Of a DNA stretch of 43,624 nucleotides, positions 25,419 to 36,113 are shown piece after piece; the stretch's first letter is position 1; each line of letters opens with the position of its first letter. Source of the DNA: a bacterium (lineage in GTDB: Bacteria; BMS3Abin14); the NCBI GenBank assembly GCA_020350725.1, contig CP070719.1, forward strand, positions 1 through 43,624. Direction: 5' to 3'. Position numbers and translations under genes: made by a program. Under the pieces are notes generated by a model. That model was not told where the DNA came from. It saw nothing but the letters and a program-made list of their open reading frames with translations, and did no database searches.

Positions 25419-26072
25419 TCAATCCTCCTTGCGGCCACGGACAATGATGCCGAAGTTCTCAAGCACCCTCAGCCCCCAGGGTGCGCTCTTCTCCGGGTGG
25501 AATTGCGTGGCGAAGAGATTGTCCCTGGCGAAAGCGGAACAGAACCTGACGCCGTAATCGGTCCAGCCTGCCATGCTTTCCTCACTGTCCGGCAGCACAT
25601 AGTAGGAGTGGACAAAATAGAAAAAGGACCCATCGGGAATACCTGCGAAAAGTGGGTTGGGGCGGCCGATGTGGACTCTGTTCCACCCCATATGGGGAAC
25701 CTTCAGTTTCGCGTCGTGGGGAAAGCGGACAACTCTCCCGGGAATGATGTCCAGCCCCTGATGGATGCCGAACTCCTCGCTAACAGACATGAGAAGCTGC
25801 ATCCCCAGGCAGATGCCGAGAAACGGCTTTCCCTCCATTATGGCCTCCCTGACGGGCTCGACCATTCGGGCCTGTGTCAGGTTCCCCATGCAGTCCCTGA
25901 AAGCTCCCACCCCGGGGAGCACCACCCCGTCGGCTGAGGAGATGTCGGCCGGATCGCTGGAGACGATCGCCTGCACACCGGCCCTCTCCAGGCCCTTCTG
26001 GGCGCTCCTGAGGTTTCCCATGCCGTAGTCCACGACGATCACTGTAGGCGGTCCGGACGCCAGGTCCTCCAT
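25419..26072 (-). CDS. hisH: Imidazole glycerol phosphate synthase glutaminase subunit
   Basis: A 217-residue class I glutamine amidotransferase supplying ammonia to HisF. The nucleophile is C88 in PFLGICLGMQLL, and the other triad members are H192 and E194 in TQFHPEKS. VVDYGMGNLRS and LPGVGAFRD mark the N-terminal fold. The 10 residues before VIVVDYG are an extension of moderate length. The ATG overlaps the hisB stop by one base (TGATG). Confidence 0.96.
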   Translation of the reverse strand: MEDLASGPPTVIVVDYGMGNLRSAQKGLERAGVQAIVSSDPADISSADGVVLPGVGAFRDCMGNLTQARMVEPVREAIMEGKPFLGICLGMQLLMSVSEEFGIHQGLDIIPGRVVRFPHDAKLKVPHMGWNRVHIGRPNPLFAGIPDGSFFYFVHSYYVLPDSEESMAGWTDYGVRFCSAFARDNLFATQFHPEKSAPWGLRVLENFGIIVRGRKED

Positions 26073-26662
26073 CAGCTTCCGATCCTCCCCTTGGTGGAGG
26101 GCACGCCCTGCACCCTGGGATCGACGGAGGTGGCCTGATCGAGCGCCTTGGCGAAGGCCTTGAAAACAGCCTCTGCGATGTGGTGACGATTGCGGCCGTG
26201 ATCCACCCGGATGTGAAGGTTCGCCCCGGCATTGTTGCAGAAGGCCTGGAAGAACTCCGGGACCAGCTCCATGGAAAATCCCCCGACGATCCCGTCGAGG
26301 GACGGGATGGAAAAAGCCAGGTAGGGCCGTCCACCTATGTCGATGGCGACCATTGCCAGGGCCTCATCCATGGGCAGGACGGCCCACCCGTAGCGCCTGA
26401 TACCCGCCGCCTCCCCCAGGGATTCCTTCACCGCCTGGCCCAGACATATGCCCACATCCTCCACCGTGTGGTGGGCGTCGACCTCCAGATCCCCCGTTGC
26501 CCGGACCGAGAGGTCAAACAGCCCGTGCCGCGTGAACAGGTCCAGCATGTGGTCGAGGAAGGGCACTCCCGTCTCAATGTCCGCCTGCCCACTGCCGTCG
26601 AGCCCCAGGGTCAGCCCGATGCTGGTCTCTTTCGTCTCCCTTTGGATGTCCGATCGCCTCAT
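26072..26662 (-). CDS. hisB: Imidazoleglycerol-phosphate dehydratase
   Basis: A 196-residue monofunctional IGPD for the sixth histidine step. It shows [20 protein letters not shown], the metal-binding [11 protein letters not shown] motif and, later, the second site [19 protein letters not shown]. No histidinol phosphatase domain is fused. The start at 26662 (MRRSDIQ) has AAGGAGAG four bases upstream and is preferred to an ATG 13 codons earlier that lies within hisC. It overlaps hisH by one base. Confidence 0.96.
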   Translation of the reverse strand: MRRSDIQRETKETSIGLTLGLDGSGQADIETGVPFLDHMLDLFTRHGLFDLSVRATGDLEVDAHHTVEDVGICLGQAVKESLGEAAGIRRYGWAVLPMDEALAMVAIDIGGRPYLAFSIPSLDGIVGGFSMELVPEFFQAFCNNAGANLHIRVDHGRNRHHIAEAVFKAFAKALDQATSVDPRVQGVPSTKGRIGS

Positions 26663-26672
26663 GCCTCTCTCC

Positions 26673-27755
26673 TTAACAGGAAAAGGTCTTGACCCCCTCA
26701 AGGAGGGCCTTGTTCTCCTCGGCCGTGCCGACGGTTATCCTCAGAGCATCCCCTACGACGTCGAGCCGGGGGAGAAATTTTACCACAATGCCCTGCCGAT
26801 GCAAAAAGGCCGAAAGCTGGGCTTCCCTCCCCTCCGCCTGGACGAGGAGGAAATTGGCCGCGGAGGGAAAAACGGTCAGCCCTCCCTCGGCGAGGCCGGC
26901 GGCGAGGGTGTCCCTCTGGACGATGACATCTTCGATCTGTTTCTCGATCAGGTGGAAATGTTCCAGAAGGATGGTCCCCGCCTCCTGGGTTAAGGTGCCG
27001 ACATTGAAGGGTTGCCGCACCTTGTTCACCTCCTCGATGAGGTCCGGCTGAGCGACCATGAAACCGCAGCGAAGCGCCGCCCCGCCCACCTTGGAGAGCG
27101 TTCGGAGAACGACCAGGTTAGGGTATTCCTCGACGTGAGGGCACCATGTGGGCTCCCGGGAGAAGTCTCCGTACGCCTCGTCGACGACAACAACCCCCCG
27201 ACAGGCCTCCAGGACCGCCTTGACCTCAGACTGCCCGAACACGGTCCCGGTGGGATTGTTCGGATTGCTCAGAAAGAGGATGTTGGGGTCTACCCGGCGG
27301 GTCCTGCGTATCATCTCGTCGATGTCCAGCTTCAGGTCGGCTGTCAACGGAACCCTTTCCACCTCGAATCCTGCTGCCAGAGCCCCTATGACGTACATGT
27401 TGAAGGTAGGTGAGGGAACCATGACGGCGGGCGATCCGGTGCTGCTCCCCCTCCGGAAAGTCCAGAGGAGGAGGGCGATGAGCTCATCGGAGCCGTTGCC
27501 GGCCATGACGTGATCGGAACGGCAGCCGAACCGCCTGGCGAAGGCGTCCCTGAGGTTGCGACAGGAGGGATCGGGATAACGGTTGAGGGGACAGGCCCCG
27601 AGGACGGCTCGGATCTTGCCCATGACGGGTTCCGGCAGGGCAAAGGGGTTCTCGTTGGCATTCAGCCGGACGGGGTGTTTACCCTCGGGGGGCGCGTAGG
27701 CTTCAAGACCCCTTATGGCCTCCGGAACCAGCCGCTCTTTGACGGAAGCCATCAC
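26673..27755 (-). CDS. hisC: Histidinol-phosphate aminotransferase
   Basis: A 360-residue fold-type I PLP enzyme that aminates imidazole acetol phosphate. The PLP lysine is K222 in [16 protein letters not shown]. Other motifs are [35 protein letters not shown] and [11 protein letters not shown]. It begins with two consecutive ATG codons, the first overlapping the hisD stop (ATGA). Length and motifs are those of a normal HisC. Confidence 0.96.
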   Translation of the reverse strand: MMASVKERLVPEAIRGLEAYAPPEGKHPVRLNANENPFALPEPVMGKIRAVLGACPLNRYPDPSCRNLRDAFARRFGCRSDHVMAGNGSDELIALLLWTFRRGSSTGSPAVMVPSPTFNMYVIGALAAGFEVERVPLTADLKLDIDEMIRRTRRVDPNILFLSNPNNPTGTVFGQSEVKAVLEACRGVVVVDEAYGDFSREPTWCPHVEEYPNLVVLRTLSKVGGAALRCGFMVAQPDLIEEVNKVRQPFNVGTLTQEAGTILLEHFHLIEKQIEDVIVQRDTLAAGLAEGGLTVFPSAANFLLVQAEGREAQLSAFLHRQGIVVKFLPRLDVVGDALRITVGTAEENKALLEGVKTFSC

Positions 27756-29044
27756 TTCCTGTTCACCCTGAAGTCGACAGCCCTTGCGTGAGCCTCCAGG
27801 CCTTCCATCCTGGCAAAACGGGCCACCTTTCCGGCCCTGCGTTCCAGGGCCTGACGGTCGTAACGGATAACGCTGCTCCTCTTGAGGAAATCGTAGGCCC
27901 CCAGAGGAGAGAAGAACCGGGCTGTTCCACCGGTGGGAAGGACATGATTGGGCCCGGCCATGTAGTCCCCCAGGGCCTCGGGGGTGTAGCTTCCGAGGAA
28001 GACGGCACCGGCGTGCGTTATCCTGTTCAGCAGACCGTCGGGATCGTCCACCATTAGTTCCAGGTGCTCGGGTGCGATGCGGTTGGACACCTCGGCTCCA
28101 AATGCAAGATCCGGCACCTGGATGAGATAGCCCCTTTCCTCCAGCGAGGCGGCCGCAATGTCCCTCCTGGGAAGGAGGGCAAGCTGGCGCTGCGTCTCCC
28201 GTTCCACACTGTCCAGCAGGCCGCCATCGTCCGTGACCAGGACGGTATAGGCAAGGGGGTCGTGTTCCGCCTGGGACAGGAGGTCCGCCGCCACCAGCCT
28301 GGGATCCGCTGTCCGGTCCGCGAGGACCAGGATCTCACTGGGGCCGGCGATCATGTCGATGTCCACCGCGCCGAAGACGATCTTCTTGGCCAGGGCCACG
28401 TAGATGTTTCCCGGGCCGACGATCTTGTCCACCCGGGGTATCGTTTCGGTGCCGTATGCCAGGGAAGCGATCGCCTGGGCGCCGCCGACACGGAAGACTC
28501 GATCCACCTGGGCCACCGCCGCCGCTGCGAGCACCGCCCCGTTGACGATCCCGCCAGGGGTGGGCACGGCCATGATGACCTCGTTGACGCCGGCCACCCG
28601 GGCGGGGACAGCGTTCATGAGGACGGAGGAAGGGTAGGCGGCGGTCCCTCCCGGAACGTAAAGGCCCACCCGGTCGATGGCCGTCACCTTCTGTCCCAGC
28701 AGGATTCCGGGCCCGGCCTCGTAGGTCCAGCTTTTCTCCAGCTGGTGAAGGTGAAACTCGCGAATGGACTCTGCCGCCTCCTCGATGAGCTGCCGGTCCG
28801 AAGGGGGAAGATCCCGGAGCGCTCTTCTGAGTTCCCCCGGTTCGATCTCCGCCCCGACTTCGGAGAGATCGAGCCGGTCGAACTCGAGGGTGTACTCTGC
28901 GACCGCGGCGTCCCCCCTTTTCCTGACATCCTCGACGATAGCGCTTACCTTTTCCTCTGTCTCCCGGGGCACCGATTCGCCGCGGGTCTCCAGGGCACGG
29001 ATAACGGCCTCGAATTCCGGTTCGGGATGCTTTACGGTCTTCAT
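27752..29044 (-). CDS. hisD: Histidinol dehydrogenase
   Basis: A 430-residue enzyme that oxidises histidinol to histidine in two NAD-dependent steps. Signatures: VGLYVPGGTAAYPSSVLMN, the HisD motif IDMIAGPSEILVLAD, LLSQAEHDPLA with the catalytic His, and APEHLELMVDDP. The start at 29044 (MKTVKHPE) overlaps the hisG stop in ATGA; the same frame stays open far upstream within hisG, but that part is a shadow. It is the second gene of the his run. Confidence 0.97.
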   Translation of the reverse strand: MKTVKHPEPEFEAVIRALETRGESVPRETEEKVSAIVEDVRKRGDAAVAEYTLEFDRLDLSEVGAEIEPGELRRALRDLPPSDRQLIEEAAESIREFHLHQLEKSWTYEAGPGILLGQKVTAIDRVGLYVPGGTAAYPSSVLMNAVPARVAGVNEVIMAVPTPGGIVNGAVLAAAAVAQVDRVFRVGGAQAIASLAYGTETIPRVDKIVGPGNIYVALAKKIVFGAVDIDMIAGPSEILVLADRTADPRLVAADLLSQAEHDPLAYTVLVTDDGGLLDSVERETQRQLALLPRRDIAAASLEERGYLIQVPDLAFGAEVSNRIAPEHLELMVDDPDGLLNRITHAGAVFLGSYTPEALGDYMAGPNHVLPTGGTARFFSPLGAYDFLKRSSVIRYDRQALERRAGKVARFARMEGLEAHARAVDFRVNRK

Positions 29045-29724
29045 CTCCCCGTCCTCGTTTGATTCACTCCCCGCTGCTCCCTTTCGGTCTCTTGCCTGAT
29101 CGCTTGGATCAGGGGAGCCAGCCGATCGGACTTGATCTTCATGCTGGCCCGGTTGACCACCAGACGAGCGGTAATGCGGGCCACTTCCTCGACTTCCGCC
29201 AGGTTGTTCTGCCGGAGGGTCTCGCCAGAGGAAACCAGGTCGACGATCCTGTCGGCCAGGCCGACGAGGGGCGCAAGCTCGATGGAGCCGTAGAGGGGGA
29301 TGATCTCCACCTGTTCCCCCCGGGAGGCGAAATGGTCGGTAGTTATCCGGGGATATTTGGTGGCTACCCTCATATGCCCCCACCCGGTGGGGTCCTCCCG
29401 CCCCGAGATCGAGGCCGGCCGGGCCACGACGATGCGGCAGAATCCGAACCCGAGGTCCGCGGGTTCCAGGAGGTCCGCACCGGATTCCATGAGGACATCC
29501 TTGCCCACAACACCCACATCGGCCGCCCCGTATTCCACGTAGGTGGGCAGGTCCTTGTCCCGCACCACCAGAATCCTGGCTGACCCGTCTTCGCTGGAGA
29601 AAAGGAGCTTTCTGGAGGTGTCGATCTCCTCGGTCGTCCTCATCCCGACAGCGGACAAGAGCCTGATGCAGTCGGGAAGAAGACGCCCCTTGGGCAGAGC
29701 GACGGTGATGGCATTCCTATCCAC
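29041..29724 (-). CDS. hisG: ATP phosphoribosyltransferase, short form
   Basis: A 227-residue HisG catalysing the first, committed step: ATP plus PRPP to phosphoribosyl-ATP. Signatures: [50 protein letters not shown] and [16 protein letters not shown]. At 227 residues it lacks the C-terminal regulatory ACT-like domain of long-form HisG (about 290 residues). Short forms need the HisZ regulatory subunit, and hisZ is not in this window. It overlaps the murA stop by eight bases. Confidence 0.95.
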   Translation of the reverse strand: MDRNAITVALPKGRLLPDCIRLLSAVGMRTTEEIDTSRKLLFSSEDGSARILVVRDKDLPTYVEYGAADVGVVGKDVLMESGADLLEPADLGFGFCRIVVARPASISGREDPTGWGHMRVATKYPRITTDHFASRGEQVEIIPLYGSIELAPLVGLADRIVDLVSSGETLRQNNLAEVEEVARITARLVVNRASMKIKSDRLAPLIQAIRQETEREQRGVNQTRTGR

Positions 29725-30973
29725 TTGCTCTCCAGATCTTCCCGCCCAGAAGAGACAGTTTTCGGTCCAGGGAGTCGTAACCGCGGTCGAGATGGTAAAC
29801 CCGCGATATCTCCGTAATACCCTCCTCGGCCGCCAGGCCGGCCAGCACCAGAGATGCGCTCGCCCTGAGGTCGGTCGCCATGACGGGGGCGGCCGACAGG
29901 CCGGCCACGCCCCGGATGATGGCCCGCCGGTCGGAGAGGGTGATATCGGCCCCCATCCGGCAGAGCTCCGGGACGTGCATGAACCTGCCGTCGAAGATGG
30001 TCTCCGTTAACGTGGAGAGTCCGTCGGAGAGGGCCATGAGGACCATGAATTGGGCCTGCATGTCCGTGGGGAATCCGGGATAAGGATCCGTCCGCACGTC
30101 CACGGCCCTGATGCCGTCCGGACAGGCCGCCCTGAGCCAGTCGGGACCCTCCTCGACCGTGAGGCCGGCTTTCTCCAGCCTCTCGATGACAGCCCTTAGG
30201 TGGGACGGAACGCAGCCCTTGACCGTGACGTTTCCCCGGGTAACACCTGCGGCGATGAGATAGGTTCCGGCCTCGATCCGGTCCGGCATAACCCGGTAGC
30301 GCACCGGTGTCAGGGATGTGACTCCCTCGACGTGGATCACATCCGTTCCCGCCCCGGCAATTCGCGCTCCCATGGCGTTCAGGGCGTCGGCCAGATCCAC
30401 GATCTCCGGCTCCCGGGCCGCGTTGACCAGGGCCGTCCTTCCCTCGGCGAATACCGCCGCCATGATGAGGTTCTCCGTACCGGTTACGGTGGGCGCCTCG
30501 AAGACGACCTCCGCTCCGACGAGGCGTTCAGCTTCCGCAATGACGTAGCCGTGCTCCAGGCGTATGTTCGCACCCAGTGCCTCCAGGCCGGCAAGGTGGC
30601 GGTTGATCGGCCTTGTCCCGATGGCGCACCCCCCGGGCTGGGACACCTGTGCCCGGCCGAAGCGGGCGAGAAGCGGGCCAAGCGTCAGGATCGAGGCCCG
30701 CATGGTCTTAACCAGATCATACGGAGCGTCCCAGGAGGACGCCTTCGTGGAATCGAGAGTGACCGTTCCGCGGCCATCGCAGGACACACCGAGGTGGCCC
30801 AGGAGCCCGCACATGGTGGTCACGTCCCTGAGGTCGGGGACATTCTCGAGCACATACTCGCCCGGGACGAGGAGGGAGGCCGCCATGAGGGGTAAGGCCG
30901 CGTTTTTCGCTCCGCTGACCGCAACCTCTCCGTGCAGAGGAGTGCCGCCTTCTATGAGGATCCTGTCAGGCAT
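29717..30973 (-). CDS. murA: UDP-N-acetylglucosamine 1-carboxyvinyltransferase
   Basis: A 418-residue MurA, the first committed step of peptidoglycan precursor synthesis (PEP plus UDP-GlcNAc). The catalytic cysteine is C116 in [13 protein letters not shown], so fosfomycin sensitivity is expected from that residue. [13 protein letters not shown] at the N-terminus holds the conserved Lys-Asn. The start at 30973 ([10 protein letters not shown]) is standard; upstream in-frame ATGs lie inside prmC. It overlaps prmC and hisG by eight bases each, so murA is embedded in the prfA-prmC-his run. Confidence 0.97.
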   Translation of the reverse strand: MPDRILIEGGTPLHGEVAVSGAKNAALPLMAASLLVPGEYVLENVPDLRDVTTMCGLLGHLGVSCDGRGTVTLDSTKASSWDAPYDLVKTMRASILTLGPLLARFGRAQVSQPGGCAIGTRPINRHLAGLEALGANIRLEHGYVIAEAERLVGAEVVFEAPTVTGTENLIMAAVFAEGRTALVNAAREPEIVDLADALNAMGARIAGAGTDVIHVEGVTSLTPVRYRVMPDRIEAGTYLIAAGVTRGNVTVKGCVPSHLRAVIERLEKAGLTVEEGPDWLRAACPDGIRAVDVRTDPYPGFPTDMQAQFMVLMALSDGLSTLTETIFDGRFMHVPELCRMGADITLSDRRAIIRGVAGLSAAPVMATDLRASASLVLAGLAAEEGITEISRVYHLDRGYDSLDRKLSLLGGKIWRASG

Positions 30974-31853
30974 CGTTTCTGCTCCCGGCAACGACACGGC
31001 CTGTCCCGGCCAGGTCATCAACCACCCTCAACCCGCTGAAGCCCGCCCGGGCCAGGATCTCTGCAACCCTCGGAGCCTGTCCCATGCCCACCTCCAACAG
31101 CAGGATCCCGGCCGGCCGCAGAAGGCGGAAGCTCTGCTCCGCGATGGGTTCGAACAGGCCATAGCCCTCGATCCCGGCGACGAGAGCTTCTCTCGGATCC
31201 CCCTTTCGTACCTCAGGCGACAGCCTGTCGAATTCATTCTCACCGATGTAAGGGGGGTTGGAGACGATCATATCGAAGCAGCCCCCGGCCCCAAGACCTT
31301 CGGTCCGATCCCCCCGAAACAGAAGGACCCGATCCCTGACCCCGTGTCGCCGGGCGTTGGCGTCGGCCGTCCTCACTGCGGCCCGGCTAATGTCGACCGC
31401 CACAACCCGGCAGCGGGGAACCGCTGTCGCAAGGGCGATCGCGATATTGCCTGATCCTGTTCCGATGTCGAGCACCGCAGGAGCACCTGCCATCCCTTCC
31501 AGGCACCGGATGGCCTCCTCAACGAGGGTCTCCGTCTCGGGCCTTGGGGTCAGGACGCCGGGAGCGACCCCGATCGTCAGGGAGTAGAACTCCCTGTAGC
31601 CGACAATCTGGCTCACCGGCTCCCTCCCGCACCTGCGCACGATCAGGTCCCGGTAATGCAATGCCTGCTGCGGCGCCAGCGGGCGATCCCGGTCCAAAAG
31701 CACCTTTTCGGGGGGCTCCTCCGTGACAAATCCCATGATGACGGAGGCATCAAGCTCGGGATTGGGTACGCCTGCCTGCCGCAAGGCCCGGACGGCGCGG
31801 CTGTAGACGGCCCGCCGCCGGTGCTCGGTTCCCTTTTGGTCTTCCAGATTCAT
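30966..31853 (-). CDS. prmC: Release factor N5-glutamine methyltransferase
   Basis: A 295-residue SAM-dependent methyltransferase that methylates the Gln of the GGQ motif in release factors. The catalytic motif [15 protein letters not shown] and SAM-binding [16 protein letters not shown] are both intact, with an N-terminal helical domain carrying [14 protein letters not shown]. It lies six bases after prfA, its own substrate gene, as usual, and overlaps murA. Confidence 0.96.
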   Translation of the reverse strand: MNLEDQKGTEHRRRAVYSRAVRALRQAGVPNPELDASVIMGFVTEEPPEKVLLDRDRPLAPQQALHYRDLIVRRCGREPVSQIVGYREFYSLTIGVAPGVLTPRPETETLVEEAIRCLEGMAGAPAVLDIGTGSGNIAIALATAVPRCRVVAVDISRAAVRTADANARRHGVRDRVLLFRGDRTEGLGAGGCFDMIVSNPPYIGENEFDRLSPEVRKGDPREALVAGIEGYGLFEPIAEQSFRLLRPAGILLLEVGMGQAPRVAEILARAGFSGLRVVDDLAGTGRVVAGSRNDA

Positions 31854-31859
31854 GATCTG

Positions 31860-32942
31860 TCAGGCGACCTCCATGGATTTGAGTTGGTCGGCCTGGTCCG
31901 AGGCGATGAGGGCCTGGCAGATCTCATCCAGGTCCCCGTCCATGACTTCCTCGAGCCGGTAGAGGGTGAGATTGATCCTGTGGTCGCTGACGCTGCCCTG
32001 GGTGAAGTTATAGGTTCTGATCCTCTCACAGCGAACTCCTGAGCCGACCATGCTCCGCCGCAGGCCCTCCTGCTGGCTGCGTTGCTCTTCCTGCTTGGCT
32101 TTGAGAAGCCTGGCCTTGAGGATCTTCATGGCTTTGGCCTTGTTCTTGTGCTGGGATTTCTCGTCCTGGCAGGAGACGACCACCCCCGTGGGGATGTGGG
32201 TGATGCGGACGGCGGAATCGGTGGTGTTGACGTGCTGTCCTCCGCATCCGGATGCCCGGAAAACGTCTATCCTGATGTCCTCGGCGTTGACCTTCACCTC
32301 GACGTCCTCCGCCTCCGGCATGACCGCGACGCTCACCGCCGAGGTATGGATACGGCCGCTTGATTCCGTCTCAGGCACCCTCTGGACACGGTGCACCCCG
32401 CCTTCGAATTTCAGCATGCTGTACACACTGTCGCCCCTCAGGAGCAGGACGATCTCCTTGAATCCGCCGAGTTCGGTGGGGTTGGAGTTCAGGACCTCCA
32501 TGGTCCAGCGCTTTCGCTCGGCGTAGCGGGTGTACATCCTGGTCAGGTCCGCCACGAAAAGGGAGGCCTCCTCACCCCCGGTCCCGGCCCGGATCTCTAT
32601 GAGTATGTTCTTTTTGTCGAGGGGGTCTGCAGGCAGGAGAAGCCTTTTCAGGTGATTTTCCTGTTCCTCCATCTTCTCCATCAGGCCATCCCGCTCCTCC
32701 CTCGCGAGGCTGATCATCTCCGGATCCTTCTCCTCTCGGATCATGGCCTCCGCCTCTGCCAGCTGGCTTTCCAGGGATTTGTATCGCCTGTAGGTCTCCA
32801 CCACGGGTTGAAGTCCGGCATGCTCCTTTGAAAAACGACGCAGCCTGCCCGGGTCGGCCACGACCTCCGTGTCGCTGAGGAGCCTTTCCAGGTCGTCATA
32901 CTTCTCCTCAACCTGAATCAAACGATCCATCCACCACGTCAT
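31860..32942 (-). CDS. prfA: Peptide chain release factor 1
   Basis: A 360-residue RF1 that reads UAA and UAG. The peptidyl-hydrolysis motif GGQ is in ASGCGGQHVNTTDSAVRI, and the codon-reading tripeptide is PET in VQRVPETESSGRIHTSA, an accepted variant of PxT in RF1. No frameshift is visible. It overlaps the DUF1385 stop by four bases and precedes prmC. Confidence 0.97.
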   Translation of the reverse strand: MTWWMDRLIQVEEKYDDLERLLSDTEVVADPGRLRRFSKEHAGLQPVVETYRRYKSLESQLAEAEAMIREEKDPEMISLAREERDGLMEKMEEQENHLKRLLLPADPLDKKNILIEIRAGTGGEEASLFVADLTRMYTRYAERKRWTMEVLNSNPTELGGFKEIVLLLRGDSVYSMLKFEGGVHRVQRVPETESSGRIHTSAVSVAVMPEAEDVEVKVNAEDIRIDVFRASGCGGQHVNTTDSAVRITHIPTGVVVSCQDEKSQHKNKAKAMKILKARLLKAKQEEQRSQQEGLRRSMVGSGVRCERIRTYNFTQGSVSDHRINLTLYRLEEVMDGDLDEICQALIASDQADQLKSMEVA

Positions 32943-33841
32943 TGGGTTTTCGCTCCTTCATCCGCTATGGCTTCTTTGAGCGCGATCAGTGCCACCTCGA
33001 TCTGGTCGTCCGTGGGCTCCCTTGTCGTCAGCCTCTGGAGGAGGAGACCTGGCAGGAGGAACAGCCTCAGAGCGGCACTGTGTCTGTGTCTGTCACCGAG
33101 CTTCATCAGTTCATAGGAGGCCCCGGCAATGACCGGAACCAGCACCACCCGCGACAGGGCTTTGGCCCAGAAGGACCATGCCTGGGGGATCTGGGCGAAA
33201 ACAAGGATGGAGAGCACCATGACGATGAGCAGGAAGCTCGTTCCGCAGCGGGGATGCATGGAACTGTATTTTCTCGCGTTTTCCACCGTCAGCTCCTCGC
33301 CGGCCTCCATGGCGTAGATGGTCTTGTGCTCCGCTCCGTGGTACTGGAAGATCCTCCGGACGTCCCCCGCCAAGGTGATGGCCGCCAGGTAGAGGAAAAA
33401 CACCGCCAGCCTGAGGATGCCGTCCACCACGTTGAAGGCCCACTGCCCTCTTACCCAGTGGAAGTGGACCTCCAGATACCGGGTCAGCCACAGGGGGAGG
33501 ATGAGGAAGAGGAAGACGGCCAGCCCGAAAGCTAGGGCAATGGTCCCCGTCATCGCCAGGGGGCCGATCTCTCCCTCGTCCTCTTCCAGTGCCTGCTGAG
33601 CACTGTAGTTCAGGGCCCGTATGCCGAGGATAAGGGTCCCGAAAAGGGAGATCGTTCCCCGAAAAAGGGGCCACTGAAGAAACGGATATCGGTCAGACAT
33701 GAGATTCAGCCGATCTGCCTTGACCACGATCTCTCCTGACGGCCGTCGAACGGCGACTGCCATGACCCGCGGGGCTCTCATCATGACCCCCTCGATGACC
33801 GCCTGCCCCCCGATTTTATGGTCCTGATGATTGATCGCCAT
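32939..33841 (-). CDS. DUF1385 membrane protein
   Basis: A 300-residue multi-pass membrane protein of the DUF1385 family. It starts [20 protein letters not shown], the family hallmark, and has [19 protein letters not shown] and [14 protein letters not shown] in the middle. About six hydrophobic helices lie between and after these. The function is unknown, although it is constantly found beside rpmE and prfA. The start is uncertain: ATG 33841 is chosen as closest to the conserved region, with ATG 33862 also possible; neither has a good ribosome site. The reading frame stays open to 34087, but the added residues do not look like family sequence. Confidence 0.88.
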   Translation of the reverse strand: MAINHQDHKIGGQAVIEGVMMRAPRVMAVAVRRPSGEIVVKADRLNLMSDRYPFLQWPLFRGTISLFGTLILGIRALNYSAQQALEEDEGEIGPLAMTGTIALAFGLAVFLFLILPLWLTRYLEVHFHWVRGQWAFNVVDGILRLAVFFLYLAAITLAGDVRRIFQYHGAEHKTIYAMEAGEELTVENARKYSSMHPRCGTSFLLIVMVLSILVFAQIPQAWSFWAKALSRVVLVPVIAGASYELMKLGDRHRHSAALRLFLLPGLLLQRLTTREPTDDQIEVALIALKEAIADEGAKTQ

Positions 33842-34188
33842 GATCCGCTGTGCCCATTGCATCACGTCGAATGGAAAGCTTCTCCTTGAGCTCTCCACGC
33901 CTCTGGTTCTGCTGGGAATAGGGGGTGAATCCGTGTCAGCCACGATCTGCGGATCATGACTCTGCGAGACACCCTCTATTCCTAATGCGAAAGAGGCGTG
34001 CTCTCGGACGCTGTGGATGGCCCGGGGAAGGTCGCTTCGCCGGGAGGAGGGTTCCGTCTGGTCCCTCGGGAGGCCGTTCCGGATCACCGATGTGCAAGGG
34101 GCAAGAAGGACGGTCCCGCGCCCACGACGTGCGCTCTGCCAGGGTCAGGAGGCTGAAAAAGAGGGTGGGCCCGGACGGCCACAGCTCA
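33842..34188. other. Gap between rpmE and the DUF1385 gene
   Basis: About 350 bases with no recognised gene. Reading frames across it are high-GC shadows without homology that I recognise. A weak GGCC hairpin with a T-rich tail at about 34155-34185 on the minus strand could end rpmE transcripts. An AAGGAG-like site near 33880-33890 hints that DUF1385 translation could start further upstream than annotated. Confidence 0.4.
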
Positions 34189-34389
34189 TCAGTTCTGCCC
34201 GTAGCGCCTCTTGAACTTCTCAACCTTTCCGGCGGCGTCGACAAGCTTCTGCTTTCCGGTGTAAAAGGGATGGCAGTTCGAGCAGATATCGATGGTTCTG
34301 TCGTCTATGGTCGATTTCGTCTTGTACTGCGCACCGCAGGCACAGGTGAATATGGTCTCTTTGTATTCAGGATGAATATCCTTCTTCAT
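34189..34389 (-). CDS. rpmE: Ribosomal protein bL31, zinc-binding form
   Basis: A 66-residue large-subunit protein: [19 protein letters not shown], then [18 protein letters not shown] and a basic tail ending in KFKRRYGQN. Cysteines in CAC and CSNC are the zinc ligands of the C+ type, so zinc is likely needed. The start at 34389 has GGAGG 12 bases upstream and matches family length; an upstream in-frame start at 34446 is rejected. It lies downstream of rho. Confidence 0.97.
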   Translation of the reverse strand: MKKDIHPEYKETIFTCACGAQYKTKSTIDDRTIDICSNCHPFYTGKQKLVDAAGKVEKFKRRYGQN

Positions 34390-34566
34390 GTTTCCCTTTC
34401 CTCCAGGTCGAGCCCTTGTATGAAGCAAAGGGCTAATAGATAACACAAATGCTGCTCCAAGTCTAACACCCGCCGCCGAACACCCGGAGGGGAAGAGGGG
34501 CCGGGATCGTCCGTCCGCGCCAGGACCCGTGCTCCCACCTTCGGGTCCGAAGGCTTCCGCAGGCAG

Positions 34567-35820
34567 CTATTTGTCCATAATGTCGTAGAATTCCTTGTTG
34601 CTCTTGGTCCCCTGCAGCTTGTCCAGGAGGAATTCCATGCTGTCCACAGTATTCATGGCGGACAGGACCTTGTGCAACACCCAGATCCGATTGAGTTCGT
34701 CCTCGGAGACGATGAGTTCCTCCTTGCGGGTTCCTGATCTACTGATGTCAATGGCCGGGTACACCCGCTTCTCCACCAGACGCCTGTCGAGGTGGAGCTC
34801 CATGTTGCCGGTGCCTTTGAACTCCTCGAAGATGACCTCGTCCATCCTGCTCCCGGTGTCGACCAGGGCCGTGGCGATAATGGTCAGGCTGCCGCCGTCC
34901 TCTATGTTCCGGGCCGCCCCGAAAAACCGCTTCGGCCGGTGGAGGGCATTGGAGTCCACCCCTCCTGAAAGGACCTTTCCCGAAGGGGGCTGAACGGTGT
35001 TATAGGCCCGGGCAAGGCGGGTGATGCTGTCCAGGAGGATGACCACGTCCTTTTCGTGTTCGACAAGCCTTTTGGCCTTTTCAATGACCATGTCCGCAAC
35101 CTGGACGTGGCGGGTGGCGGGCTCGTCGAAAGTGGAGGATATGACTTCGCCCTTGACCGACCTCTGCATGTCGGTCACCTCCTCCGGGCGTTCATCGATA
35201 AGAAGGACGATGAGAAAGATCTCGGGATGGTTGGTGCTGATGCTGTTGGCGATGTTCTGGAGGAGCATGGTCTTTCCCGTCCGGGGAGGAGCGACTATCA
35301 GGCCCCTCTGACCCTTCCCGAAAGGGGTAATAATGTCCATGACACGCATGGAGTAGTTCTGTGGGTCCTTGGTCTCGAGATGGATCCGTTCATCGGGGTG
35401 GAGGTGAGTCAGGTTGTCAAAGAGGATCTTGTCCTTGGCCGCCTCGGTATCCTCGAAGTTAAGGCTCTCGACCTTGAGAATGGCAAAATATCTCTCTCCC
35501 TCCTTGGGAGGACGGATCTCTCCGGTAACGGTGTCTCCTGTGCGCATGCCAAAGCGCCGTATCTGGGACGGAGACACATAGATGTCGTCCGGCCCTGGAA
35601 GGTAGTTGGAGTCCGGCGACCTCAGGAAGCCGAAGCCATCGGGCAGTATCTCGAGAACACCGCTTCCGTAGATGGATTTGTTCTGCTCGGCCTGCGCCTG
35701 CAACATGGCGAAAATGAGATCCTGTTTCCGCATGTTGCTGGCATTTTCGATCTTGAATTCATTGGTCGCCATCTTTGTGAGTTCGCTGATGGACTTCTCT
35801 TTTAATTCGGTAAGATCCAT
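34567..35820 (-). CDS. rho: Transcription termination factor Rho
   Basis: A 417-residue hexameric RNA-dependent helicase. The N-terminal helix bundle starts [18 protein letters not shown]; the RNA-binding cold-shock-like domain has [20 protein letters not shown] and [18 protein letters not shown]. The ATPase has the P-loop [17 protein letters not shown] and [13 protein letters not shown], with the Q-loop/R-loop region in [20 protein letters not shown]. The start at 35820 has GGGAG upstream. The gene has a long 5' leader. Confidence 0.98.
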   Translation of the reverse strand: MDLTELKEKSISELTKMATNEFKIENASNMRKQDLIFAMLQAQAEQNKSIYGSGVLEILPDGFGFLRSPDSNYLPGPDDIYVSPSQIRRFGMRTGDTVTGEIRPPKEGERYFAILKVESLNFEDTEAAKDKILFDNLTHLHPDERIHLETKDPQNYSMRVMDIITPFGKGQRGLIVAPPRTGKTMLLQNIANSISTNHPEIFLIVLLIDERPEEVTDMQRSVKGEVISSTFDEPATRHVQVADMVIEKAKRLVEHEKDVVILLDSITRLARAYNTVQPPSGKVLSGGVDSNALHRPKRFFGAARNIEDGGSLTIIATALVDTGSRMDEVIFEEFKGTGNMELHLDRRLVEKRVYPAIDISRSGTRKEELIVSEDELNRIWVLHKVLSAMNTVDSMEFLLDKLQGTKSNKEFYDIMDK

Positions 35821-36113
35821 GACTTCTCCCGGTCCTCTTCCTTTCGCGCTCTCGATCGGCTGATCGGCGCGCTTCTTCCCTGAGATCCCCAAAAGGGGTG
35901 GCCGGCCGACTCCCTAATGCTGAAGGAAAGCGAATGTCTCAATTCAGAGAAATGCCTGAATAATCTTGCTTTCTAGACAGCCCGAAAAGCTCTTCGCTCA
36001 CGCGACTGTTCAAGGGTCTTCAGATGCGGGATTCCGATGCGGGATTTCCTCTTGGGATATTAATGGGCTTGGTTTTTCTGAAAAGGCTCCTGTCAAATAC
36101 GGCAGGTGCCCCA
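35821..36113 (-). other. Long 5' leader of rho
   Basis: About 290 bases between the promoter and the rho start. No gene is recognised. It holds a tandem repeat (GATGCGGGATTCC, then GATGCGGGATTTCC, plus strand 36024-36050) and a small CCCC-TTTT-GGGG hairpin at about 35889-35900. A long leader fits the autogenous attenuation known for rho in E. coli; that link is an inference. Confidence 0.4.

Noticed and set aside
29045-29383. N-terminal extension of the hisD frame
   Set aside because: It lies within hisG in another frame; real HisD begins at 29044 with the ATGA overlap.
36091-36096. Second TTGACA on the minus strand in the rho leader
   Set aside because: No acceptable -10 at 15-19 bases downstream; the nearest AT-rich hexamer is about 27 bases away.
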